Source of the DNA: Candidatus Humimonas hydrogenitrophica | Lineage (GTDB): Bacteria > Gemmatimonadota > Gemmatimonadetes > Palauibacterales > Palauibacteraceae | DNA length: 56,000 bases | Assembly: GCA_947581615.1 (NCBI GenBank) | Contig: CANPVD010000041.1 | Coordinates: forward strand, 1 to 56,000 | Direction of reading: 5' to 3' | Program-made: the position numbers and the translations under genes | The notes under the pieces: generated by a model | Database searches by the model: none | Seen by the model: only the letters and a program-made list of their open reading frames with translations | What the model was told of the DNA's origin: nothing | Shown here: in pieces, positions 27,422 to 36,788 of the stretch | How positions within the stretch are numbered: position 1 is the first letter of the stretch | How the letters are laid out: the number at the start of each line of letters is the position of its first letter

Positions 27422-27430
27422 GTGTTCCTC

Positions 27431-28516
27431 ATGGCCGATACGCATGCCACTACAGCCGACGCCGGGACCGACGGGACGGTCCACGACAGCCTGTTCACGG
27501 CCGCGCAGTACCGCGCCGTGTTCGAGGCGGCGCCCGATGGCATCGTCATCGTGGATGGAGGAGGGCGGATCCGCGACGTGAACCCGAGAGCGGAGGCGCT
27601 GTTCGGGTACGCGCGCGACGAGCTGGTGGGCCAGCCGGTGGAGAGGCTGGTCCCGGAAGCCGCCCGCAGCATGCACGAGCGGGTACGCGCGGGGTTCGTA
27701 CACGATCCGCGGGCGCGGCCCATGGGGGCCGGCCTCGACCTGCGGGGTCGCCGCAAGAACGGCGGCACGTTTCCTGTGGAGATCAGCCTGAGTCCGTTGC
27801 GCACCGCGCAGGATGTGCTGGTGATCAGCACGATCCGGGACGTGACGGAGCGTCGACGGCTCCGGCAGTTCGGCTTCGGAGCCCTGCGGGCCGCGGAGGA
27901 GGAGCGGCGCCGCATCGCCCGCGAGCTCCACGACGACACGGCGCAGCGGCTGGCGGCCATCTTGCTGCGTCTGCGCCTGCTGTCCGCCGAGAGGACGGGC
28001 CCGGATCGAGACCGCCTGCTGGAGGAGGTCCGGACCGAGCTACGCGAGGCGGCGGAAGCGGTGCGGAGGATCGCGCGGGGCCTTCGCCCCCCGGCTCTCG
28101 AGGACGCGGGAGTGGCCACCGCGATCCGGGCGCACGTGCGGACCCGTTTCTCGGAGGGCGGGCCCCGGGTGGAGCTGGATCTCGCCCCGGTGGACGAGGT
28201 CCTGGACGAAGAGGCCAAGCTCGTGCTGTATCGCATCGTGCAGGAGGCGCTCTCCAACGTGGTGCGGCACGCCGAGGCTTCGCGGGTGATCATCCAGGTC
28301 GATGTCTCCGGGGACCACGTGCGGGCTGTCGTGGAGGACGACGGTCGGGGCTTCGATCCCCGGCAGCCGCCCCGCGACGACGGCCGGGGGCTGGGCCTGC
28401 TGGGCATGAGGGAGCGTGCCACCCTCGTCGGGGGACACGTCGAGGTGGAGAGCGAGCCGGGTGCGGGTACCCGCATCCGGCTGCACATACCGCTGTACGA
28501 GGGAGGAGCCACGTGA
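27431..28516 (+). CDS. PAS-domain sensor histidine kinase (NarX/DosS-like, soluble)
   Basis: A 361-residue soluble kinase. The PAS domain (~25-140) contains GIVIVDGGGRIRDVNPRAE and KNGGTFPVEISLSPL. The HisKA_3 helix has the normal ELHDDTAQ, with His167 as phospho-acceptor. The ATPase domain shows EEALSNVVRHAEAS, DDGRGF and GLGLLGMRERA. His82, in RSMHERV, falls near where FixL carries its haem-ligating His. The Arg that gates O2 in FixL appears as Leu, so haem sensing is possible but unproven. The stop overlaps the response regulator start (GTGA), so the two are a matched pair. Confidence 0.9.
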   Translation: MADTHATTADAGTDGTVHDSLFTAAQYRAVFEAAPDGIVIVDGGGRIRDVNPRAEALFGYARDELVGQPVERLVPEAARSMHERVRAGFVHDPRARPMGAGLDLRGRRKNGGTFPVEISLSPLRTAQDVLVISTIRDVTERRRLRQFGFGALRAAEEERRRIARELHDDTAQRLAAILLRLRLLSAERTGPDRDRLLEEVRTELREAAEAVRRIARGLRPPALEDAGVATAIRAHVRTRFSEGGPRVELDLAPVDEVLDEEAKLVLYRIVQEALSNVVRHAEASRVIIQVDVSGDHVRAVVEDDGRGFDPRQPPRDDGRGLGLLGMRERATLVGGHVEVESEPGAGTRIRLHIPLYEGGAT

Positions 28517-29169
28517 GCCAGGCCATCACCGTGTTGCTGGCGGACGATCACGCGATGTTCAGGTCGGGTCTGAAGGCCCTCCTCGAGTCGGAGGCGTCCA
28601 TCGAGGTGATCGGCGAGGCGGCCACCGGCGATGAGGCCGTCGACCAGACACGACGGCTGCGACCCCAGGTCGTGGTCATGGACCTGTCGATGCCGGGCTC
28701 CGACGGCCTGGAGGCGACGCGCCGCATCGCCGCGCTCGAGCTGGACACGAACGTGCTCGTCCTCACCGTGCACGCCGAGGAGGAGTACCTGGTGCCCGTG
28801 GTGCAGGCGGGCGCCAGCGGCTACCTGACCAAGACGAGCGCGGACCGGGACCTCGTGGAGGCCATCCGGGTCGTGGCCCGCGGAGAGGTCTACCTGCCGC
28901 CCCAGGCCACGAAGCTGCTCCTGCAGGAGTACAAGGCGGCCGAGGCCGACGAGGACACGAGCAAACTGCAGCAGCTCAGTTCCCGTGAACAGGAGGTCCT
29001 GGCGCTGACGGCGGAGGGCTTCAGTTCACGCGAGATCGGCAAGAAGCTGTTCATCTCGCCGAAGACGGTGGACACGTACCGGTCCCGCATCATGAAGAAG
29101 CTGGGGCTGGACCACCGTTCCGAGCTCGTCCGCTTCGCCCTGCGGGTCGGCCTCCTGAAGGAGGTGTAG
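28513..29169 (+). CDS. NarL/DosR-family response regulator
   Basis: A 218-residue two-domain regulator. The receiver (1-~120) has the acidic pair ADDH, phospho-acceptor Asp57 in VVMDLSMPG, Thr in VLTVHA and Lys in YLTKTSA. The LuxR-type HTH (~150-215) reads LSSREQEVLALTAEGFSSREI, then FISPKTVDTYRSRIMKKLG. It is co-translated with the PAS kinase. It is the only two-component regulator in the window and therefore the best candidate to read the heptamer/palindrome promoters of the proposed regulon, but this is inference. A strong hairpin follows the gene. Confidence 0.94.
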   Translation: MSQAITVLLADDHAMFRSGLKALLESEASIEVIGEAATGDEAVDQTRRLRPQVVVMDLSMPGSDGLEATRRIAALELDTNVLVLTVHAEEEYLVPVVQAGASGYLTKTSADRDLVEAIRVVARGEVYLPPQATKLLLQEYKAAEADEDTSKLQQLSSREQEVLALTAEGFSSREIGKKLFISPKTVDTYRSRIMKKLGLDHRSELVRFALRVGLLKEV

Positions 29170-29180
29170 GCCGCGCCTCC

Positions 29181-29202
29181 GGGCCGGCCGCGCGGCCGGC
29201 CC
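29181..29202 (+). terminator. GC-rich hairpin after the two-component operon
   Basis: A perfect inverted repeat (arms GGGCCGGCCG and CGGCCGGCCC around CG) begins 12 bp after the response regulator stop and is followed by TTCCT. The stem is very strong but the U-tract is poor, so it may act with Rho or as a 3'-stabilising structure. Confidence 0.6.
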
Positions 29203-29274
29203 TTCCTGCTACCCCGAGCCCATCTTCCCGCCCTCCCAAGCGACCCCCCCACATCGAGCTGCCGCCGTTTCCCG

Positions 29275-29367
29275 GTGGGGACGTCCCCCACACCTCGCCG
29301 GCCACTTCTCCCTACACGGTGACGGGGACTTCCTCCGACAGACGCGCCGTATACCTGAAAATATCAT
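29275..29367 (+). promoter_or_regulatory. Composite promoter of the nos operon (full architecture)
   Basis: Perfect-arm palindrome GTGGGG-N5-CCCCAC (29275-29291, centre 29283). Heptamers are CCCCACA (29286), CCCTACA (29310) and TCCGACAGACG (29334-29344), exactly 24 bp apart. The -10 TATCAT (29362-29367) starts 28 bp after the last and 79 bp after the palindrome centre. A further GGGGACTTCC overlaps the proximal element at 29324. TATACC at 29350 is an alternative -10 but does not fit the common spacing. Confidence 0.78.
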
Positions 29368-29397
29368 GGTTTAAACCCTGAAAGACAGGAGGCGGTC

Positions 29398-29889
29398 GTG
29401 CATCGACACTCGAGGACCATCCTTCTGCTCGTGGCGCTCCTGGCTGCCGCCTGCGGGGGGGAGCGGGGAGCTTCCGGAGACAGTGCGTCCGGTGCCGCGG
29501 GCACCACAGACGCGGCGAGGGCCGATCGAGCCACCGCGGCCGCGGCCCCTGAGACACTCCCCATCCAGGAGCCCACCGGGCCCATCGACGAGGCGCTCGC
29601 CGAGCGGGGCGAGAAGCTGTTCTCGTCCAAGGGCTGCGTGGCCTGCCACAGCATCGGCAAGGGCAAGCTGGTCGGCCCCGATCTCATGGGAATCACGGAG
29701 AAGGTGACCTTCCCGTGGATCTTCCACTGGGTGTCCGACCCCGACTCCATGCTGCGCTCGGACACCACGGCGCAGCGACTCCTCAAGGAGTACCTCGTTC
29801 CCATGCCCAACCAGAACGTGAGCCCCGAGGAGTTCCAGGCCATTTACGAATATCTCCGCGAGCGGGCCGCGCGGGAGAAGACCTCGTGA
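29398..29889 (+). CDS. Lipoprotein mono-haem cytochrome c (probable NosZ electron donor)
   Basis: A 163-residue protein from GTG 29398 with AGGAGG at 29387-29392. The signal peptide ends in LAAAC, a lipobox, so it should be anchored to the membrane. One haem site, CVACH, lies at residues 80-84 with VGPDLMGITEK after it. A Met in VPMPNQNVSPEEF probably serves as the second iron ligand. It is the first gene of the nos operon and 58 bp before nosZ, so it probably passes electrons from the quinol pool to nitrous-oxide reductase, as c-type cytochromes do in clade II nos clusters. Confidence 0.88.
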   Translation: MHRHSRTILLLVALLAAACGGERGASGDSASGAAGTTDAARADRATAAAAPETLPIQEPTGPIDEALAERGEKLFSSKGCVACHSIGKGKLVGPDLMGITEKVTFPWIFHWVSDPDSMLRSDTTAQRLLKEYLVPMPNQNVSPEEFQAIYEYLRERAAREKTS

Positions 29890-29947
29890 CCGACCGGGGC
29901 CGGAGCCCTGGATCACGCTGTCACGCCTCATCACAGGAGAGACTGTC

Positions 29948-31909
<1,962 letters not shown>

Positions 31910-31915
31910 CCGCGG

Positions 31916-31948
31916 GCCCGGGCCGCCGCCGCGCGCGGCGGTCCGGGC
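31916..31948 (+). terminator. Strong hairpin between nosZ and the nosB-like gene
   Basis: Arms 31916-31927 and 31937-31948 pair over 12 bp (one G-U) around a 9-nt loop, starting 7 bp after the nosZ stop. There is no real U-tract. It is more likely to stabilise nosZ mRNA or to lower downstream expression than to end transcription completely. Confidence 0.5.
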
Positions 31949-31980
31949 ACCGTCTTCCCGCACGCAGGGGAGCGAGGCCC

Positions 31981-32580
31981 ATGACCGACCGGATCACGCC
32001 GTTCTTCCAGAGCCAGATGTCCCTGCCCAGCCGCATCCTCATGGTCGCGGTGGCCGCCGCGCTCCTCCCGGCGGTCTTTCTGCCCATCTGGAAGATCACG
32101 CTGCACGCGCCGCAGTATCCCGGCGGGCTCACCGTCCACATCTACTCCCACACGGTGCGGGGCGACGTGCAGGAGGTGAACGAGCTCAACCACTACATCG
32201 GGATGAAGGCGATCCGGGCGGAGGACTTCGGCGAGTTCCGGTTCGTGCCCTTCTTCATCCTCCGCTTCTTCGCCTTCGCGGCCCTGGCGGCGCTCGTGGC
32301 CCGGCTGCCGGTGGCGGCGATCGGCTACATCGACTTCATGATCTTCGGGGCCGTGATGCTGGTAGACTTCCAGACCTGGCTGTACGACTACGGTCGCCGG
32401 TTGGACCCGAAGGCCCCGATCCACCTGGAGCCCTTCACGCCGAAGTTCCTGGGTACCACGCAGGTGGGCCAGTTCCACGTGACCAGCTTCCCGGATTGGG
32501 GCGCCGTGGTCATGCTCCTGGCCGGGCTCGCCGGCCCCGTCATTCTCGTCTACGAGTGGCGCAGGCAGCGGGCCGCGTGA
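31981..32580 (+). CDS. nosB: NosB-like membrane protein of the nos operon
   Basis: A 199-residue membrane protein with about four helices: near 20-40 (MVAVAAALLPAVFLPIW), 90-110 (FFILRFFAFAALAALVARL), 112-130 (AAIGYIDFMIFGAVMLVDF) and 172-190. The loops carry LHAPQYPGGLTVHIYSH and ELNHYIGMK, which are rich in His and Tyr. Clade II nos clusters typically encode a membrane protein, NosB, right after nosZ; position, size and topology match. The symbol rests on this context. The role is unknown, perhaps electron transfer or NosZ maturation. The stop overlaps the nosD start. Confidence 0.7.
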   Translation: MTDRITPFFQSQMSLPSRILMVAVAAALLPAVFLPIWKITLHAPQYPGGLTVHIYSHTVRGDVQEVNELNHYIGMKAIRAEDFGEFRFVPFFILRFFAFAALAALVARLPVAAIGYIDFMIFGAVMLVDFQTWLYDYGRRLDPKAPIHLEPFTPKFLGTTQVGQFHVTSFPDWGAVVMLLAGLAGPVILVYEWRRQRAA

Positions 32581-34043
32581 TCCCGGCGGGTCGGCTGCTC
32601 CGTGTCGCCGCTCTGGCCGCGCTGGGCCTGGCCGCTGCGGCTCCCTCCGCTTCCGCTGCCGGGCAGCCGGTGCCGCGGGTGGGGTCTTCCTTTCCGGCCG
32701 ATACCGGAGCGCGCGTGCGGGTCGGAACTCGGGCGTACCTCACGATCGGGGATGCGCTGGCGGCCGCAGGACCGGGGGACACGGTGGTCGTCGGTCCCGG
32801 CATCTACCACGAGCGACTCCGGATTGGCGGGCCGGTCGTCCTGGTCGGGCGGGGACGTCCGGTCGTCGACGGAGGCGGTGAGGGGCACATCGTCGAGATC
32901 CTGGCCCCATGCACGGTGCGCGGCTTCCTCCTGCGGCGGTCGGGTGTCAACCCGGAGCGGGAGGACGCCGGGATCATGGCGCGCGTCGGCCCGGTCCGAA
33001 TCGAGGACAATTGGCTCGAGGACGTCCAGTACGGCATCTACCTCAAGGACGCGGGCGGATCCGTCGTGCGCGGAAACGTCGTGCGGGGGAAGCCGCTTCC
33101 GCTGGCCCGGCGCGGTGACGGCATCCGGCTGTGGCACAGCTCGGGCAGCCGCATCGTCGGCAACGACGTGCGGGGCGCCCGGGACGTGGTCGTGTTCTTC
33201 TCCGACCGCCTGGTCATCCGCGGCAACCGTGTACGCGACGGGCGTTACGGACTGCACTATATGTACAGCAACCACAACCGCATCGTGGAGAATCGCCTCG
33301 AGGACAACGAGGTGGGGGCGTTCCTCATGTACTCGAACGACATCGAACTCGAGCGCAACGTGTTCGGGCGCTCCTCGGGCTCGAGTGGGTTCGGCATCGG
33401 TCTCAAGGATGCGGACAGCATCCGGGCGGTCGACAACCTGTTCGCGGCCAACCAGGTGGGCGTGTACCTGGACAACTCGCCGCACAGCGTGGGCGTCCGC
33501 AACGTATTTCGCCGCAACCTGTTCCTGTACAACCAGACGGGAGTGCGGCTGCTGCCCTCCGTTCACGACAACCGGTTCGAGGCCAACGACTTCGTGGACA
33601 ACGATCGACCCACCGACGCGCCGGGCGGCGCGGTGCCCGGCGCGGCCCGGCAGAACGACTGGACGGGCAACCACTGGAGCGCCTATGTCGGATTCGACCG
33701 AAACGGCGACGGCGTGGGAGACACGCCCTTCAGCTACGCCCGCCTGACCGACGACCTGGTGAGCCGGGATCCGGCCCTGCGGCTGTTCGCCTGGAGTCCG
33801 GCTTTCCCGGTGCTCGACCTCCTCAGCCGGTTCTTCCCGCTGCTGCGTCCTGTACCCCTCGTCGTGGACACGGCACCACGGCTCGACGCGGTGGCGTTAC
33901 GACTCTGGGAGGAGGCGCCGCCGGTGGAGACCGAGCCCGCGCCGCGACGGGCCGGCGTATCGCCCTGGGCCTTCGCGTGGATGGCGGTCGGCGGCGGTGC
34001 GCTCGCCGGGGCCTGGAAGGCCCGTCCGCGGAGGAGACGGTGA
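32577..34043 (+). CDS. nosD: NosD, copper-site maturation beta-helix protein
   Basis: A 488-residue exported protein. GTG 32577 overlaps the previous stop (GTGA) and leads straight into a signal peptide (LLRVAALAALGLAAAAPSASA). The body is a right-handed parallel beta-helix of CASH/NosD repeats with many turns such as GNVVRG, GNDVRGA and NRIVENRLEDN. A C-terminal hydrophobic helix (WAFAWMAVGGGALAGAW) and basic tail anchor it. NosD works with the NosFY transporter to supply sulfur for the CuZ centre of NosZ. It is translationally coupled to nosF. Confidence 0.93.
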   Translation: MIPAGRLLRVAALAALGLAAAAPSASAAGQPVPRVGSSFPADTGARVRVGTRAYLTIGDALAAAGPGDTVVVGPGIYHERLRIGGPVVLVGRGRPVVDGGGEGHIVEILAPCTVRGFLLRRSGVNPEREDAGIMARVGPVRIEDNWLEDVQYGIYLKDAGGSVVRGNVVRGKPLPLARRGDGIRLWHSSGSRIVGNDVRGARDVVVFFSDRLVIRGNRVRDGRYGLHYMYSNHNRIVENRLEDNEVGAFLMYSNDIELERNVFGRSSGSSGFGIGLKDADSIRAVDNLFAANQVGVYLDNSPHSVGVRNVFRRNLFLYNQTGVRLLPSVHDNRFEANDFVDNDRPTDAPGGAVPGAARQNDWTGNHWSAYVGFDRNGDGVGDTPFSYARLTDDLVSRDPALRLFAWSPAFPVLDLLSRFFPLLRPVPLVVDTAPRLDAVALRLWEEAPPVETEPAPRRAGVSPWAFAWMAVGGGALAGAWKARPRRRR

Positions 34044-35020
34044 TTCGCGCCGAAGGCCTCTGCAAGCGATACGGCGCCCACGTGGTCCTCGACGGGCTCG
34101 ACCTCCGGATCGACCGGGGCGAGCGCGTGGCGCTCCTCGGGCTGAACGGGGCCGGCAAGACGACCCTGTTCCGTTGCATCCTGGGTCTCACCCCCTTCGA
34201 GGGTCGGCTGTCCGTGGACGCTCTCGCCGCCGGGCCCTCGGCCCGCGAGGTGCGGCGCCGCGTGGGCTATGTGCCCCAGCGACCCCCGATCTTCGACCTC
34301 TCGCTGGCCGAGTTCGTGGAGCTGTTCACGGCGATCCGCGGGGCCGCCACCGACGGCGCGGCCGCTCGCCTGGAGGCGTTCGGACTCCCGCTCGCCGCTC
34401 GAGGAAGACAGCCGCTGCGCGAGCTCTCGGGCGGCATGCTTCAGAAGGCGTTCCTGGCCCTGGCCCTGGGCGACGGTCGGTCCGTGCTGCTCCTCGATGA
34501 GCCCACGGCCAGCCTGGACCCCGAGTCGCGCCGGGACGTGCTCCGGGCCGTGGCCGGTGCCGACCTGGAGACCACCGTGCTGCTGGCCACGCACCGGCTC
34601 GAGGAGGTGCGCGCGCTGGCCGGACGCGTGCTCCTGCTCGGAGGGGGGCGCCTCCTGTTCGATGGGCCCGTGGAGGAGCTGGAGGCCGCCGCCGCGGACG
34701 AGCGTCTCCTGTGGGTCGAGCTCCCGGGACCGAGCCGGGTGGAAGCGGCCAGGGCGCTGGAAGGGCAGGCGGGCGTTCGCCGGGTGTACGCCAACGGTCG
34801 TGGCATCGAGGTGGCCGTCGCCTCCGGAGCCGGCCTCGACGCCCTCGAGGCGCTGCGGCGTCGCGGTCTGGCCGTCACGGACTTCCACAGCCGTCCGCCC
34901 GAGCTCGAGACGATCCTGGAGCGGCTGGCCGGCGAGGCCCATGGGGGCCCCGTGGCGGCCGGAACGCGCCGCGCGGGCTCGCCGCGGGACGTGGGTGCGG
35001 GGGAGAGGGAGGAGCCATGA
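34040..35020 (+). CDS. nosF: NosF, ABC ATPase for NosZ maturation
   Basis: A 326-residue ATPase. GTG 34040 overlaps the nosD stop. Walker A is GLNGAGKTT, the signature ELSGGMLQKAF, Walker B VLLLDEPTASLD, and the switch His in LATHRLEEV. The C-terminal ~90 residues form an extra domain like those of export-type ABC ATPases. It pairs with NosY and NosD in the transporter that matures the CuZ cluster. Confidence 0.94.
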   Translation: MIRAEGLCKRYGAHVVLDGLDLRIDRGERVALLGLNGAGKTTLFRCILGLTPFEGRLSVDALAAGPSAREVRRRVGYVPQRPPIFDLSLAEFVELFTAIRGAATDGAAARLEAFGLPLAARGRQPLRELSGGMLQKAFLALALGDGRSVLLLDEPTASLDPESRRDVLRAVAGADLETTVLLATHRLEEVRALAGRVLLLGGGRLLFDGPVEELEAAAADERLLWVELPGPSRVEAARALEGQAGVRRVYANGRGIEVAVASGAGLDALEALRRRGLAVTDFHSRPPELETILERLAGEAHGGPVAAGTRRAGSPRDVGAGEREEP

Positions 35021-35841
35021 CGGTTCGCCGACTGGCCCGGCGGGAGGTCGTGGACGCGCTCCGGAGCTACTGGTTCGTGCTCGACGCGGCCCTGTTCACG
35101 GCCGGGGGCCTGGCCCTCGTCCTGTTCGGGGGAGGCGATGCGGAGGTGCTGGGCTACCGAGGCTACGCCCGGGCGCTGGCCGGACTCGCCCAGCTGGCCA
35201 TGTTCTTCGTCCCCCTCATGGCCCTGTTCCCGGCCACCGCGGCGTTGGCGGGTGACCGGGAGGCGGGCACGTTGGAGTACGTGCTGGCGCAGCCCGTGAC
35301 GCGGGGCGAGGTGTTCCTGGGCACGTGGGTGGGGGTGGCGACCGCGGTGCTCCTCTCCCTGGTGGCGGGCTTCGGCGTGATCGGGACCGTGGCGGTGGCG
35401 CGCGGCGTTCCGGGTGCACTGGTGGCCGGTCTCCTGGGCTTCACCCTGCTCCTCGGCGCGGCGTTCACCTCCGTGGGGCTGTGGCTTTCGGCCGGAGCCT
35501 CCACCCGGAGCCGGGCGACGAGCCTCGGACTCACGGTATGGATCTTCCTGCTGGCTCTGGGCAGTTTGGGGGTGATGGGCGCGCTGGTGCGCTGGGGCCT
35601 TCCCGCCTCCGCGCTCGAGGCCTGGACCCTGGCGAACCCGGTGGAAGCCTTTCGGGTGGCGATGGTCGCGGTGCTCGATCCCGAGGCGAGCGTCCTCGGG
35701 CCGGTCGGCGCCTCGCTCATCGGGACGCTCGGACGTGGAGGCCTGGTGGCCGCCGCGGCCGGCTCCCTCCTCCTGTGGTCGGCCGCCGCGGCGGGTCTCG
35801 GACTCCGCCGCCTGGCCACGTACACGGAACCTCGGAGCTGA
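35017..35841 (+). CDS. nosY: NosY, ABC permease for NosZ maturation
   Basis: A 274-residue membrane protein with six helices of the ABC-2 type, starting by the ATGA overlap with nosF and preceded by GGGAGGAGCC. Characteristic stretches are ALAGDREAGTLEYVLAQPVTRGEVFLG and EAFRVAMVAVLDPEA. It forms the membrane channel of the NosDFY complex. A universal stress protein follows only 2 bp later, so that gene is probably in the nos transcript. Confidence 0.93.
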   Translation: MTVRRLARREVVDALRSYWFVLDAALFTAGGLALVLFGGGDAEVLGYRGYARALAGLAQLAMFFVPLMALFPATAALAGDREAGTLEYVLAQPVTRGEVFLGTWVGVATAVLLSLVAGFGVIGTVAVARGVPGALVAGLLGFTLLLGAAFTSVGLWLSAGASTRSRATSLGLTVWIFLLALGSLGVMGALVRWGLPASALEAWTLANPVEAFRVAMVAVLDPEASVLGPVGASLIGTLGRGGLVAAAAGSLLLWSAAAAGLGLRRLATYTEPRS

Positions 35842-35843
35842 CC

Positions 35844-36788
35844 ATGCTCACGATCCGACACATTCTCTACCCCACCGACTTCTCGGAGCCGGCCGCGGCC
35901 GCCCTCCCGCTGGCCGCACGAATCGCCAGGTCGCATGGAGCCGACCTCCACGCCCTCCACGCCCTCGTCCTCCACGCCGCCGATGCGGTCGAGGCCGACA
36001 AGCTCTTCCCCAGGATGGAGGATGCCGTCGTTGAGCTGGACCGTTGGGCGGAAAGCCGCATGGCGGCCCACCTGGGCGAGCACGACGTCGGCGACCTCGT
36101 GGTGCACGAGGCGCGGGAACGGGGCTTCTCGGTGGGCGCCGTGATCCTCGAGTACGCCGAGGAGCACGACATCGACCTCATCGTCATGGGCACGCACGGA
36201 CGCCGTGGACTCCAGCACCTGTTCATGGGGAGCATCGCCGAGGACGTGGTGCGGCGATCCTCCTGTCCGGTGATCACGGTCCGAGAGCGGCCCCGCCTGG
36301 GCGACGCGTCGTGGCCCGCCCGGCTGGTGGCACCGGTCGACTTCTCCGAGGCCTCCCACCTCGCCCTCGCCTATGTGAGAGAGCTCGCCGCCGCGAGCGG
36401 GGCGAAGGTCGACCTCGTTCACGTCATCGAGCCGGTGACCGTTCCGGACCCCTACATCACGGGCACGGCGGGCTTCGCGTTCGACGTCGAGACGGTGCGC
36501 TCCAACGTGCAGGACGCGCTCGAGGAGCTGGCCGCCTCGGTCCTCGGGGAGGCCGTCCCCTGCGAGATCCACATCGACGTCGGCCGCCCGGCCGCGATGA
36601 TCGCCGCCTTCGCCGAGGAGCGGGGAGCCGACCTGGTGGTGATGGCCAGCCACGGCCGCACCGGCCTGCAACGCGCTCTGGTCGGCAGCGTGGCGAGCGG
36701 CGTGATCCGACGGTCCTCTCCCCCAGTGATGATCGTCAAGCCGTCTGGACGCCAGATCTTACCATCGCCGACCTCCGAAACCACTTGA
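35844..36788 (+). CDS. Tandem universal stress protein
   Basis: A 314-residue protein of two USP domains. Both have complete ATP-binding loops: GTHGRRGLQHLFMGSIA in domain one (~112-128) and ASHGRTGLQRALVGSVA in domain two (~273-289). Two-domain ATP-binding USPs such as mycobacterial Rv2623 are members of dormancy regulons. It begins 2 bp after nosY with GGAG at suitable spacing, so it is probably the last gene of the nos operon. Its 3' end overlaps the convergent ATPase gene by 53 bp. Confidence 0.92.
   Translation: MLTIRHILYPTDFSEPAAAALPLAARIARSHGADLHALHALVLHAADAVEADKLFPRMEDAVVELDRWAESRMAAHLGEHDVGDLVVHEARERGFSVGAVILEYAEEHDIDLIVMGTHGRRGLQHLFMGSIAEDVVRRSSCPVITVRERPRLGDASWPARLVAPVDFSEASHLALAYVRELAAASGAKVDLVHVIEPVTVPDPYITGTAGFAFDVETVRSNVQDALEELAASVLGEAVPCEIHIDVGRPAAMIAAFAEERGADLVVMASHGRTGLQRALVGSVASGVIRRSSPPVMIVKPSGRQILPSPTSETT

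Noticed and set aside
27422-27430. GTG 27422 as the start of the PAS kinase
   Set aside because: It would begin directly after the -10 box, too close for a transcription start; ATG 27431 is better placed.
29350-29355. TATACC as the nos -10 box
   Set aside because: Possible, but TATCAT at 29362 is closer to consensus and matches the exact 28- and 79-bp spacing of the two CBS promoters.
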